Notes under the pieces: generated by a model
The model's input: the letters and a program-made list of their open reading frames with translations, nothing else
Told to the model about the DNA's origin: nothing
Database searches by the model: none
Origin: Streptomyces sp. CA-278952
GTDB lineage: Bacteria; Actinomycetota; Actinomycetes; Streptomycetales; Streptomycetaceae
DNA length: 64,000 nt
NCBI RefSeq assembly: GCF_028747205.1
Contig: NZ_CP112880.1
Coordinates: 1 to 64,000, forward strand
Direction: 5' to 3'
Position numbers and translations under genes: made by a program
Shown: positions 15,911 through 25,060 of the stretch, in pieces
How the letters are laid out: every line of letters begins with the position of its first letter
Numbering within the stretch: position 1 is the first letter of the stretch

Positions 15911-16486
15911 TCAGGCGGCCCAGCCGATCGAGGACACGTAGCTGTACCCGTCGTAGTCCGAGCCGATCAGGTCCAGGACCTCATCCCAGACCGCGTCCAG
16001 CTCGTCCAGGTCGTCGTCCATCCACGCGTCCACGGCACGGTCCCAGACCCCCCGGACGTTGATGCTGCGGGGGGCCAGGTCCCGCCGGTACCTGTCGTCC
16101 ACCCCGGTCTGGTTGACCGGGTTGATCTCCACCCGGGTCCCCCGGCCCCCGTTGTTGAGCCGGTGCTTGAGGTCGGTGGCGACGTTGCGGCGGCGCAAGT
16201 CCCAGTACGCCGCGTCCAGGCGGGCGAGGTTCGCTTTGTTCGGGGTGCGCTCCTCGGCGAGCCACGCCATCAGGGTGCGCGGGGAGACGTGGACGCCGGC
16301 GCGGTCCATCGCCTCGTATCCGGCGTCGGACTTGGTGAGGTAGTTCAGGCGGGCGGCGAGGCCGCGGTCGCTGTCGACCGGTGAGGCGACACCGCGCACC
16401 ATCCCCTCCATGGCGATGCCGAGGGCTTCGGCCCCGGGCGCGCCGTCCGCGCCGTACTTGCCGAAGTCCTTCCAGCGTCCGGCCAT
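15911..16486 (-). CDS. tpg: Tpg-like telomere terminal protein
   Basis: A 191-aa protein, close to the 184-185 aa of Streptomyces Tpg. The layout matches: ARLNYLTKSD, an HTH-like stretch (GVHVSPRTLMAWLAEERTPN), a basic linker, a strand segment RVEINPVNQTG, then DDRYRRDLAPRSIN and a long acidic helix (VWDRAVDAWMDDDLDELDAV). Sequence identity to classical Tpg appears low. Tpg is covalently attached to 5' telomere ends and primes end patching. The call depends strongly on the upstream tap-like gene: start ATG overlaps the tap stop (TGATG), as in tap-tpg operons. The acceptor residue cannot be assigned here. Confidence 0.65.
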   Translation of the reverse strand: MAGRWKDFGKYGADGAPGAEALGIAMEGMVRGVASPVDSDRGLAARLNYLTKSDAGYEAMDRAGVHVSPRTLMAWLAEERTPNKANLARLDAAYWDLRRRNVATDLKHRLNNGGRGTRVEINPVNQTGVDDRYRRDLAPRSINVRGVWDRAVDAWMDDDLDELDAVWDEVLDLIGSDYDGYSYVSSIGWAA

Positions 16487-18102
16487 CAGCCGCCCACCTT
16501 CCCGACCAGGTACTCACCGGAAGCCTTGCCGTCACCGGTCTTGATCTTCAGTTCGGCCACGCCCCGGCCCTCGGTGAACACCTGCCGCCAGTCCCCGATC
16601 ACGTGGAGTTCGTCGGTGTGCTTGAGCGCGACGACGTCCAGTCCGGCCTGGTGGGCCTTGTAGGCGCGGCCGCAGTGCAGGGCGTACGCCTGGCTGTGGA
16701 TGTTGTGCATCCAGTCGGGGCGGACCATCTCGCGGTTGTGGATCGACTCCCCCATGGTGCTGACGAACTTGCTGTACATCGCTTTGACGTACTCGATCAT
16801 CAGCGTGTCTCCGGCGGTGATCGCCTCCGAACGGGCGGACGTCAGGAGCTTGCGCAGGGCGTCGAGGAAGTTCTCGGTCGCGCCGGACGTCCAGGACTCG
16901 TGGACGGTCGGGGCTCCGGTCAGGCCCCACTTCGGGCCGGACAGGCGCAGCAGGAGGCGCAGGGTGGCGTCGGTGATCCAGAGGGCGCCGGGTTCGTCGC
17001 GGTCCCCGAGCGGGTTGGGCAGGTGGGGGTGGGTCCACTCGGCGGGGGTGATCAGGTGGACGCCGGAGCGCTTCGGGCCGACGCCGTCCGTGCCGGTGGT
17101 GTGCTCCAGCTTCCCGATCGGGAGCCACACCTTCAGCGCGGACAGGTAGGCGGCGTTGACGTCCAGGGCGGTCACCCGCAGGTCCGCGTGGGGGGCGCGG
17201 AGGGAGTAGGCGGGGTTGTTGTAGGCGGGCCGGGCCTCCCAGATCTGATCCGGCTCCTTCTTCGACGGCTTGTGCAGGATGTCCGGCAGCGCCGGATAGG
17301 CGGTGTACTCGTAACGGGCCGTGGCCCGGGTCTCGTTGAAGAGGTGCATGACGTCCGGGATCGCCCTGTTGATCAGCGCCTTGAGCGCGGCGTCCTCGTC
17401 CCCGCCGGCGCGCTCCGCCTCCTGCTCGACCGCACCCCGGATCAGCGCCATCAGATCCGCCTCGGCGCGCTCGGCGGACTTCGACCGGCGCTGCGGGCGG
17501 GTCGGCACCGGGGCCGGGACCGGCGAGACCGGAGCCGGTGCGGGTGCGGCCGGTGCGGGCGCGGTGGCGGTCGGGGCCGGGGCCGGGGCGGTGGTGGTGA
17601 CGGCCGGGGCCGGGGCGGTGGTGGTGGGCTGGCACAGGGCGCCGGAGTGGAGCGGGCGGCCGTCGGTGGACTGGTAGGTCGTCTCGACACCGCACCGGAC
17701 ACAGGGGCCCGGGTCGCCCTCGATCGCGCGGCCGTCCGGGCCTCGCAGGGTTTCCAGGCCGGTGAACGCCGCAGGCACCGGGGCAGAGGCCATCGAGGCC
17801 GGGGCGGGCTCCTCGGTGAACAGCGCGGCGACCGGGTCCGGGGACGACGGGGTGGGGGTGGGGTGGATTTCGGCGAGGCCCTTCAGCAGGCGCAGGTAGG
17901 GCAGGCGGGCGGGCGGGACGGGGCTGGAGGCTCCGGTCTCCCAGTTCGCGACGGTGCCGCGCTGGACCCCGACCGCCGCGGCGACCTGGGCGCGGGAGAG
18001 GCCGGCTGCCTCGCGGAGCCGCAGGCGCTCCTCCGGCGGGGGGATCGCGGCGTTCAGCCGGGCCTCTTCGAGCAGCGCTTCCACGCTGGTTCCTTCACTC
18101 AT
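16486..18102 (-). CDS. tap: Tap-like telomere-associated protein, short form
   Basis: A 538-aa protein. The N-terminus (PPPEERLRLREAAGLSRAQV, then AVGVQRGTVANWETGASSPV) is the XRE-type domain characteristic of Tap. A long Ala/Pro/Thr linker follows (residues 150-205). The C-terminal 300 residues hold VTALDVNAAYLSALKVW, KAMYSKFVSTMG and ALKHTDELHVIG, which align in order with motifs A, B and C of family B-like polymerase palms and with the DIN-type motif of classical Tap. Tap binds telomeric overhangs and recruits Tpg. Classical Tap is about 740 aa, so this one lacks a middle region. ATG 18102 lies 7 bases after the promoter motif, so the mRNA is probably leaderless. Confidence 0.7.
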   Translation of the reverse strand: MSEGTSVEALLEEARLNAAIPPPEERLRLREAAGLSRAQVAAAVGVQRGTVANWETGASSPVPPARLPYLRLLKGLAEIHPTPTPSSPDPVAALFTEEPAPASMASAPVPAAFTGLETLRGPDGRAIEGDPGPCVRCGVETTYQSTDGRPLHSGALCQPTTTAPAPAVTTTAPAPAPTATAPAPAAPAPAPVSPVPAPVPTRPQRRSKSAERAEADLMALIRGAVEQEAERAGGDEDAALKALINRAIPDVMHLFNETRATARYEYTAYPALPDILHKPSKKEPDQIWEARPAYNNPAYSLRAPHADLRVTALDVNAAYLSALKVWLPIGKLEHTTGTDGVGPKRSGVHLITPAEWTHPHLPNPLGDRDEPGALWITDATLRLLLRLSGPKWGLTGAPTVHESWTSGATENFLDALRKLLTSARSEAITAGDTLMIEYVKAMYSKFVSTMGESIHNREMVRPDWMHNIHSQAYALHCGRAYKAHQAGLDVVALKHTDELHVIGDWRQVFTEGRGVAELKIKTGDGKASGEYLVGKVGG

Positions 18103-18107
18103 ACGAG

Positions 18108-18125
18108 AACTGTACCGCACTTACA
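18108..18125 (-). promoter_or_regulatory. tap promoter with shared 18-bp motif
   Basis: Plus-strand AACTGTACCGCACTTACA; on the minus strand TACAGT serves as -10, ending 7 bases before the tap ATG. The divergent gene at 18191 starts 65 bases away, so the region is bidirectional. Confidence 0.6.
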
Positions 18126-18190
18126 CAACTATTAGTGCTAGATTGCGCAGCAGTTGTACGTGTGTTGGCGATGGCAGGGTGAGGAGCACG

Positions 18191-18751
18191 ATGATCTGGA
18201 CTCCGGAGGACGTGGCACGTGATCAGGTGCGCCGTCAGGCGGCGGGCATGACCGGGGCGCAGGTGGACCAGGCCGTGGACACGGCCGTGGTGCGGGTGCG
18301 CGAGACCCGCCAGGAGCTGCGCTCCCCGGTGGCGGTCCGGGAGTTCGCGGCGGATCCGCAGGAGCTGGCCGACCGGTGGGCGGCCCTGCTCACCGAATGG
18401 CAGCGGGTCGCCGCCCACCTCGCCGCATCCGGTGCCGGCGTCTACGACGGCGACCTGGACGAGAAGGGCAGCGCCTGGGCGCGGGAGCGGGAGGAGCGGC
18501 GCACCACGGCGCTGCGGACCCATGCCGCGTGGACGGAGCAGCAGCGGGAGAAGCGGGACGAGCTGTGTGCCGAGGTGTGGCTGGGCGCGGCTGCCGGGCG
18601 GCGGGTCCGTGCGGTGGCGGCGCGGGCCGGGCTGACCCCGAACGAGGTACTGGTCCAGCTCGTCGAGCGGGTGAGCGTCGATGATGACGGGGTGGTGTCC
18701 GTCGCCCCGTTCACCCCGGGCCGGACCGCCGGGCTGAGTGAGGAGCGATGA
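18191..18751 (+). CDS. hypothetical protein in helicase operon
   Basis: A 186-aa helical, charged protein; ATG 18191 follows GAGGAG. It contains EREERRTTALRTHAAWTEQQ followed by REKRDELCAEVW and ends with a possible HTH (RVRAVAARAGLTPNEVLVQLV). No family is recognised. Its stop overlaps the helicase start (ATGA), so both are made from one message. Being divergent from tap and paired with a helicase, it may help in replication or end processing; that is inference from position only. Confidence 0.7.
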   Translation: MIWTPEDVARDQVRRQAAGMTGAQVDQAVDTAVVRVRETRQELRSPVAVREFAADPQELADRWAALLTEWQRVAAHLAASGAGVYDGDLDEKGSAWAREREERRTTALRTHAAWTEQQREKRDELCAEVWLGAAAGRRVRAVAARAGLTPNEVLVQLVERVSVDDDGVVSVAPFTPGRTAGLSEER

Positions 18752-21519
18752 GCATGCAGGGGATCACGCTGCGGCCGCATCAGGTTGAGGCGGTTGACGC
18801 GATCGTGCGCGGCCTGTCCCTCCCGGCCGACAGGACGCTGCCCGTGGGCGGGCTGCGCGGCCAGGTCCACATGGCCACCGGCACCGGCAAGACCGTCACC
18901 GCGGCGATGGCCGCGCTCAAGCTGTGCCCGAACGGAGTGATCGGCGTCCTGGTCCCGACCCTGGATCTGCTGACGCAGACGATCGAGGCATGGCGCCGGG
19001 CCGGGCACACCGGCCCGGCGGTCGCGGTGTGCTCCCTCGGGGCGGACCCGCTGCTGGAAGCCCTCGGGGTGCGGTGCACGACCAACCCGACCCAACTCGC
19101 CCTGTGGGCAAGCGACGGGCCGGTGCTGGTGTTCGCGACGTACGCCTCCCTCGCCCCGCAGGGCCTGGCCGACGACCAGAACGACGACGCCCCGGACACC
19201 GCCGCCCCCGGCGTCCTGGAACAGGCGCTGCGCGGCTCCTACGGGCAGAAAATGGCGCCCTTCGACCTATTGGTCGTGGACGAGGCCCATCGCTCGTCCG
19301 GCAGCGCCGCGAAGGCCTGGGCGTGCGTGCACGACCAGACCCGCATCCCGGCGATGCGGCGCCTGTACATGACGGCGACCCCGCGCCTGTGGGAAGCGGG
19401 ACCCGCTGCGGCGGACGTCGCGGAGAAGGAGGACGTCGACGCCGACCCGGAGATGTCCGCCCCGGCCGGGACCGTCCCGCAGAACGGCGGTGAGGCGCTG
19501 GGCGGACGGCTCGTCGCCTCGATGGACGACACCGAGCTGTACGGGCCGGTCCTCCACGAGACCGGCCTCATGGAGAGTGTGGAGCGCGGCGTCCTCGCCC
19601 GGTTCGAGATCGACGTCCTGGAGATCCGCGACCCCTCACCCCTCGCCGACGACGCGTCACTGGAGGAACGGCGCGGCCGGCGGCTCGCCGCCCTACAGGC
19701 CGCGCTCCTCAAGCACGCCGACGAGACCGGCGTCCGCTCCTACATGACGTTCCACTCCCGCACCCTGGACGCGATGAGCTTCGCCCGTGCGATGCCGGAG
19801 ACCGCCGCCCGCCTCCACCACGCCGACCCCGCCGCCTACCCGGGCCGGGTCGGCGCGGACTGGCTGTCCGGCGAACACCCCGCCACCCACCGGCGCGACG
19901 TCCTCGCCCGGTACGCGGACGGCCTCGACGCGGATGGATGGGTCTGCGAGCTGTCGTTCCTGGCCAGTTGCCGGGTCCTCGGGGAAGGCGTCGACATCAG
20001 GGGCAAGCGGGGAGTGCAGGCGGTCGTCTTCGCCGACACCCGCAGCAGCCCGGTCGAGGTCGTGCAGATCATCGGGCGGGCGCTGCGCCAAGAGCCCGGC
20101 GACGGCAAGGTCAGCAGGATCATCGTCCCGGTCTTCCTTCAGCCCGGGGAGGACCCCGGCGACATGATGGCCTCCCCCAGCTATACCGGGCTTGTCGCGA
20201 TCCTCCAGGGCCTGCGTGCACACGATGACCGGGTCATCGAGCGCATGGCGCTGCCCACCACCACCGCACGCGGACAGATCACCTCCGTCCTCGCCCTCGA
20301 CCCGCAGGAAGCCACGGCCGACGAGAACGGCGACCAGGGCGAGGGCCAGGAGGACGTCCCCGACGAAAGCGTGGCCGCCGGCCCCGGCGACGACGACCAG
20401 GACGACGCCGACACCGACGAGCACCAGGACGACGAGGGCGAGGGCGGCGAGGAGACCGGCGCGGCCCCGGGCATCGCGGGCACCAGCACGCCGCTGCTGC
20501 GGTTCTCCCTCCCCCGCGACCCGCAGTCCATTGCCCTGTTCCTCCGAACCCGCGTCCTGCGGCCCGACTCCGAGGTCTGGCTCACCGGGTACAGCGCCCT
20601 GCGCGCCTTCGTCGACGAGCACGGGCACGCGCAGGTCCCCAGCGAGACCACCGTCGAGCTGGGCGACGACGGCGGCACGTACGGGCTGGGCAGCTGGGTC
20701 ACCGAGCAGCGCCGCGCGTTCCGCGCCGGGACCCTCAAGGCGTGGCGCACCGACCTGCTGAACGAGGTGGGCATGGTCTGGTCGGTCGGCGACGCGGCGT
20801 TCTGGAAGAACCTCGGTGCGGCCCGCGCCTACTACGCCGTCCACTCCACTCTGGCCTGCCCGAGGAGCGCGGTGATGGACGGGGTCGCGGTGGGCCAGTG
20901 GGTCGCCAATCTCCGCAAGCCGGGCGGACTCGGCAGCGACCCGGTACGGGCCGACGAACGACGCCGGGCACTGGAAGCGATCGACCCGGACTGGAACCCG
21001 CAGTGGCCCGTCGAATGGCAGCGCCACTACGCCGCCGCCCGCATCCTCCTCGGCGAGGAACAGGGCCCGGCCGATGTCCTGCCCGGCGTCACCGTGAACG
21101 GCATCGACGTCGGCACCTGGATCGCCAAGCAGACCGACCCCTCCATCTGGAACACCCTGCTGCCCGAACAGTCCGAGCGCCTGGAAGCACTCGGCCTCAC
21201 CCCCCGGGCCACCCCGGCCGGGAAAGAGAGGGGGGCCGGGGCGTTCGAGCGAGGCATCGTCGCGCTCACCCAGTACACGGCGCGGGAAGGGCGGGTCGTC
21301 GTACCGAGGACCCACATCGAGGAGACACCCCACGGAGCGGTCCGGCTGGGCACCTGGATCAGCAACACCCGCACCCGGCGGGACAAGCTGAGCACCGAGC
21401 AGCGCGAGCAGCTCGCCACGCTCGGCATCGACTGGGCGCAGGAGGCCACCGCACGAGCAGTGAGGAGCGGATCGCAGCGATTCTGTCGGACCCGAAGGTG
21501 CAGCGGATCGGGGCGCTGA
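18748..21519 (+). CDS. DEAD/DEAH-box helicase with helicase-associated repeats
   Basis: A 923-aa superfamily 2 helicase. Motif I is HMATGTGKTVTAAM, motif II LLVVDEAHRSSG, motif III YMTATPRL, and motifs V-VI GEGVDIRGKRG...VEVVQIIGRALRQ. An acidic linker (residues 515-570) follows. The C-terminal third carries helicase-associated repeats with conserved tryptophans (YGLGSWVTEQRRAFRAGTL, VNGIDVGTWIAKQ, RLGTWISNTRTRRDKLS). Large helicases of this type are frequent near Streptomyces telomeres and on linear plasmids (compare ttrA); equivalence is unproven. The last 20 residues after IDWAQ look random and basic, so the true C-terminus may have been replaced. Confidence 0.85.
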   Translation: MSMQGITLRPHQVEAVDAIVRGLSLPADRTLPVGGLRGQVHMATGTGKTVTAAMAALKLCPNGVIGVLVPTLDLLTQTIEAWRRAGHTGPAVAVCSLGADPLLEALGVRCTTNPTQLALWASDGPVLVFATYASLAPQGLADDQNDDAPDTAAPGVLEQALRGSYGQKMAPFDLLVVDEAHRSSGSAAKAWACVHDQTRIPAMRRLYMTATPRLWEAGPAAADVAEKEDVDADPEMSAPAGTVPQNGGEALGGRLVASMDDTELYGPVLHETGLMESVERGVLARFEIDVLEIRDPSPLADDASLEERRGRRLAALQAALLKHADETGVRSYMTFHSRTLDAMSFARAMPETAARLHHADPAAYPGRVGADWLSGEHPATHRRDVLARYADGLDADGWVCELSFLASCRVLGEGVDIRGKRGVQAVVFADTRSSPVEVVQIIGRALRQEPGDGKVSRIIVPVFLQPGEDPGDMMASPSYTGLVAILQGLRAHDDRVIERMALPTTTARGQITSVLALDPQEATADENGDQGEGQEDVPDESVAAGPGDDDQDDADTDEHQDDEGEGGEETGAAPGIAGTSTPLLRFSLPRDPQSIALFLRTRVLRPDSEVWLTGYSALRAFVDEHGHAQVPSETTVELGDDGGTYGLGSWVTEQRRAFRAGTLKAWRTDLLNEVGMVWSVGDAAFWKNLGAARAYYAVHSTLACPRSAVMDGVAVGQWVANLRKPGGLGSDPVRADERRRALEAIDPDWNPQWPVEWQRHYAAARILLGEEQGPADVLPGVTVNGIDVGTWIAKQTDPSIWNTLLPEQSERLEALGLTPRATPAGKERGAGAFERGIVALTQYTAREGRVVVPRTHIEETPHGAVRLGTWISNTRTRRDKLSTEQREQLATLGIDWAQEATARAVRSGSQRFCRTRRCSGSGR

Positions 21520-21660
21520 TCCGGAAAGAGGAGTCCCGGGGCGGGCGGGAGCTCCGGGACGACTTCAGGTGTTCCAGGACCGGTACGAGATCGCCGTACG
21601 CACGGGGGACATCGTCATACTCGCCCAGGTGTGCGCGGGCAAGCACGGCGGGGGCCCTGG
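21459..21660 (+). pseudogene. frameshifted small gene remnant after helicase
   Basis: In a different frame from the helicase tail, the sequence reads SSEERIAAILSDPKVQRIGA then LIRKEESRGGRELRDDF. After one apparent missing base near 21567 it continues QVFQDRYEIAVRTGDIVILA. This looks like one protein broken by a single-base deletion. Family not recognised. Confidence 0.4.
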
Positions 21661-21662
21661 GC

Positions 21663-21772
21663 CTGGTGCCGGCGGCAAGGGCCGCCACCGGCACCAGGGG
21701 TCCAAGCCGTACTCCAGGAGACCCGGACCTGTCCCGCGCACCCATACGGCACGGTCTGCTCCGACCCTATCC
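21663..21772. repeat. hairpin plus conserved 65-bp element, copy B
   Basis: The second copy of the 11962-12065 module: a GGTGCC/GGCACC hairpin at 21663-21697, then the conserved block 21706-21772 with CACCCATACGGCACGG. Confidence 0.7.
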
Positions 21773-21796
21773 CTGCGTGCGGAGAGCCCCGGCCGG

Positions 21797-22405
21797 TCAC
21801 TCCGAAGGACGCCCCAGGCTGGTTGCGGCCACCGCCGACCACTCGCTGATGCCCCCCTTCAGAGCGTTCAGTTCCCCTTGAATCGACTCGTAGTGCGGGG
21901 CAGGGTCCAGGTCCTCATTGATGGCGTCTTCGACTGCGTAGAACGTGTCGGCTGCTGATCTCACCAGCCGCATCAGACGCTCCGCCTTGTCCACGGTCGC
22001 GGTGTCGGCGTACAGACGCAGCGCGGACGGTCGGAACCAGAGGGCGTCAACGCTGTCTTCCAACCGAGCCTTCGCTGCCACCCACTCAGGACCAGGCGGG
22101 ACCGGCAGATGCGTTCTCCTGTGGTACTCAACGTCCGCGTATGCCGCCTTACTCACGTGCAGCGCCCGGTCGAGCGCCATACACGTCGCCTCGATCTGCC
22201 CCAGAAACTCGTGGTGCGCCGCGCGCTGCGCGGTCCTGATGGCAACCTTCTGTTCCTGGTCCGCCTGCTCACGCACCCCGGCAAGCGCCGCATCCACCTG
22301 AGCCTTCGCGGAGATCCGTGAACTGCGCCACCCCAAACCAGCCGTCAGCACCACCCCAGCCATGCCGATACCCGCAGCCCACAGCGTCGCTTCCTGCGCA
22401 TCCAT
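21797..22405 (-). CDS. membrane-anchored helical hypothetical protein
   Basis: A 202-aa protein with one N-terminal transmembrane helix ([20 protein letters not shown]), then a long helical cytosolic region rich in Ala and charged residues ([40 protein letters not shown]). No family is recognised. The C-terminus ends in [16 protein letters not shown]. The start ATG 22405 is the only one giving a complete TM segment. It lies after copy B of the repeated element and may be a monocistronic gene of the replicon backbone. Confidence 0.6.
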   Translation of the reverse strand: MDAQEATLWAAGIGMAGVVLTAGLGWRSSRISAKAQVDAALAGVREQADQEQKVAIRTAQRAAHHEFLGQIEATCMALDRALHVSKAAYADVEYHRRTHLPVPPGPEWVAAKARLEDSVDALWFRPSALRLYADTATVDKAERLMRLVRSAADTFYAVEDAINEDLDPAPHYESIQGELNALKGGISEWSAVAATSLGRPSE

Positions 22406-23243
22406 ACGCTAGTCGTCGTCGTCGAGACGGCCGAACGAGTCGTCTGCTGTCACTTGCACCTCTCTGTGGAACACGCTGGAGGGGCCCTGGTGCCATTGGC
22501 ACCAGGGCCCCGAAGGAACTGCTACACCATCGGCCGGCCGTGATCGGCTGCGCCGGCTCTGTGTTTCCGCATGCCCGCCCCGGGAGAGGTCGGGGGCTGC
22601 GGGGATCGCGGTTGCTTGACCGGAGACCACCTCACTATCGATGTCCTGCGGTACCCGGGCCCACGTCCTGCACCCGGGCGATCCTGATGGCGACCAACTC
22701 CTCCGTTCTTCCCTCTTCGTCAACTGCTTGCGTACTGCTGGTGACCTGAACAAGCGTCACTCTTCGGCAGCCAGCCCCGTCGCCCGTCCTGCATCTGCTC
22801 CGGCTTGGAACCTCGCTGCCGAACGTCCCGGTGCGCCCGCCCGCAGCCGACGCCTTCACCGAGGTACCGCTCCTGCTTCACTGCTGGGTACCACCACTGC
22901 GTTTACTGCGGTACTTCTCGCGGCGGCCCCTGATCACGGCGGGCCACCCGGTCCGGTCGTCAGTCCCGTCGCCTTCCTGCAACAGCCCTGGCTCCGGAAC
23001 TCCACCACCGCACCGTCGTGCGCTCTGCAACTGCGTGTACTGCTGCCCGCCAGTTCATTTCTGCCGGGCCCTGCTGATCTCGGCTACGAGAGAAACCATA
23101 GCCAGGCCCAAACCGAATGTCTACCTTGACCAGGATAGATTTTCAGCTATCCAGCAGGCGAGGTAATCGTGTACCGCCGGGTTGAGGCGGTCATGACGGG
23201 GCACAAGCGGCATCCAGGCAACGACGAGCTGAGGAGACCAGGG
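22406..23243. other. 838-bp region without a convincing gene
   Basis: Open frames on both strands here are short, have poor codon bias and no ribosome sites. The only clear structure is the hairpin at 22481-22511. Confidence 0.5.
22481..22511. terminator. 14-bp perfect stem hairpin with 3-base loop
   Basis: GGGGCCCTGGTGCC at 22481-22494 pairs perfectly with 22498-22511 around loop ATT. There is no T run. It may act as a terminator or attenuator upstream of the 22405 gene. Confidence 0.5.
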
Positions 23244-23642
23244 ATGAACCTGACGACCACGATGCGCGTCGATGCCACGGCCACCCGCCCCGCGCCCACC
23301 GCCGCCCACGCGCGCAACAGCGCCCGCGTCTTCCTCGAAGCCCTCCGGCCGGACGTCACCCCTGAGACAGCCGACACCGTGCTCCTGGTCGTCTCGGAAC
23401 TCGTGACGAACGCACTACGCCACGCAGGCGGCACCTACACCCTTCGCCTGACTGCCCACCCCGACCTCATCGAGGTGGCGGTGGATGACCCCAGCCCACA
23501 GGCCCCGCGCATGCGCACCCCCGACCTGACCGGCGCCACCGGCGGCTTCGGCTGGCGCATGGTCACCCACCTCGCCCGCACCACCGCAGTCACCCACCGG
23601 CCCACCGGCGGCAAAACCGTCAGCGCCTTCCTCGCCCGGTAA
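23244..23642 (+). CDS. anti-sigma-factor-like ATP-binding protein (HATPase)
   Basis: A 132-aa single-domain GHKL ATPase like the many small RsbW/SpoIIAB-type kinases of Streptomyces. The N box is VVSELVTNALRHAGG, followed by VAVDDPSP, the G2 region ATGGFGWRMV and a terminal GGKTVSAFL. Such proteins bind ATP and may phosphorylate or sequester partner-switching proteins or sigma factors; the partner is not in this window. ATG 23244 is preceded by GAGGAG and a short spacer; upstream GTG/ATG codons lack a site. It stands alone at the left edge of the transposon scar region. Confidence 0.8.
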   Translation: MNLTTTMRVDATATRPAPTAAHARNSARVFLEALRPDVTPETADTVLLVVSELVTNALRHAGGTYTLRLTAHPDLIEVAVDDPSPQAPRMRTPDLTGATGGFGWRMVTHLARTTAVTHRPTGGKTVSAFLAR

Positions 23643-23694
23643 GGCTTGTCCGGCGGAATCGAGGCCGTGTCGGCCGTACTCGCCAGGGGACCTG

Positions 23695-24027
23695 GTGGCC
23701 ACGCTGAAGACGCCGGAGGGCAAGCGGTATTCGGAGCTGGAGCGGATGCGCCGGCCGCCGACGCGGACCACGGGCACGGCGATGCTCACCGCGGTGATGC
23801 GCGACCTGGAGGCCAAGGCGATCGACGACACCCTGGACCTGTTCGAGATCCTGATGGCCACCCGGTTGATCAGTGCCGCGAAGCGGTCCACGGACAAGCA
23901 GCGCTTGTCGACACTGCCGCAGTTGGAGAGGGCATCGCGGCTGGTGGCGCGGGCGGCGACGGTTGTTCCGTCTCAGATGATCTGGCCCGAGGCCGTAGTC
24001 ATGACCTGCGACGACCAGATTATTTGA
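23695..24027 (+). pseudogene. Tn3-family transposase fragment
   Basis: The frame includes PEGKRYSELERMRRPPTRTT and then DDTLDLFEILMATRLISAAK RSTDKQRLSTLPQLERASRL, typical of the N-terminal half of Tn3-family TnpA (DUF4158-type region) with an internal deletion. The catalytic DDE half is absent. Confidence 0.7.
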
Positions 24028-24152
24028 GACGAGTGGCGAGCCGAAATCTCAACTGATCCAGCCCGTGGCGTGTGAATGTCGCCCTCAGTCTCAATCCATC
24101 TGGTCCGCCGTGGCGGAACCCGAGAGAGCGACAGCTGGCACACTTGCGCGAC

Positions 24153-24634
24153 ATGAGCGAATGGTACGAGCAGTTGGAGCTGGGCAGTGATCTGGTTCGG
24201 ATCTCGGAACCCCGCGTCGGCCCGCTGCTGTCAGCAAAGCTGTGGTGGCTGCGTGGAACCGACCGCGACATCGTCGTTGATGCCGGGCTTGGCGTCGTTG
24301 CCCTGCGTGGGGAGATCCTACGCATGTTCGAACGTGACCCGCTGGTAGTTCTCACCCATGCGCACCTGGACCACGTAGGCGGGGCTCACGAGTTCCGTGA
24401 GCGGGCCGGCCACCCTGCCGAAGCCGCAACCCTGGCCGAGGGTGTCCCTGCCAGTCTGTACGGTGCCGAGCTCTACGCGAAGCTGGGCATTGACGCGGGG
24501 GATGAGCCTGTCCCGGACCTGCTGATCAAGAGTCTTCCCTATCCCGAGTACGACCCGCGGACATATCGGGTTCAAGCGGTGACACTGAGCCGCCAGCTCG
24601 ACGACGGGGACCGAATCGACCTGGGCAGCGGGGC
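24153..24634 (+). pseudogene. metallo-beta-lactamase-fold hydrolase, C-terminally truncated
   Basis: From ATG 24153 about 160 residues of an MBL-fold hydrolase are present: the first strand region DIVVDAGLGVVALRGEIL and the zinc motif LTHAHLDHVGG (HxHxDH). The fold should continue for another 90-100 residues with further metal ligands. Instead, the sequence runs antisense into another truncated gene near 24634, after DDGDRIDLG. The enzyme is therefore probably inactive. No Shine-Dalgarno is visible. Confidence 0.7.
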
Positions 24635-24919
24635 GAAGTCGCCGGGGATCACATCCAGCAGCCTCAGCACACGGTCTCCCGTACACAGAGTGATCAGCAG
24701 TTCCCACCGCACGTGACGTGGTACGTCCGGGCGGTGGGACAAGGTGTGCCACAGGGCCGGCCACAGATAGTAGGTGCCGTCAGGCGCCGCATTCACGCGC
24801 ACCCACGCCGGGTCCAACCATTGACTCAGACCGAGGTCAGACGCCCGCTCCTCCAGCCTGAACAGCGAGGCCGAATCGACAGCCTTCAGCTCGCGAGGCA
24901 ACGGCTGTTCGAAGTCCAT
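24634..24919 (-). pseudogene. hypothetical gene, 3' truncated
   Basis: From ATG 24919 the minus strand gives a Trp-rich protein (LSQWLDPAWVRVNAAPDGTY, YLWPALWHTLSHRPDVPRHV, RLLDVIPGDFAPLP) with good codon usage up to about 24634, where it collides tail to tail with the MBL fragment. Family not recognised. Confidence 0.5.
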
Positions 24920-25060
24920 CGCCCCATGCTGCCCGACGGCATCCCACGACGAGGAGCCGTCCCCAAAGTGTCATTCCGTTAGGAGTTCTAACTGATCGTT
25001 TCAGAATGAGATCGGTGTGGTGGCTTGGCAGTTGGGAGTTGGGTCGGCAGGATCTGTTGG

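Noticed and set aside
16381..18135. 584-codon plus-strand frame
   Set aside because: Shadow of the tap-like gene on the opposite strand; Gly/Arg-rich without motifs.
19693..21333. 546-codon minus-strand frame
   Set aside because: Antisense to the helicase, which has full SF2 motifs in its own frame.
22641..23129. Possible 162-codon gene
   Set aside because: No ribosome site, biased composition unlike neighbours and no protein-like motif.
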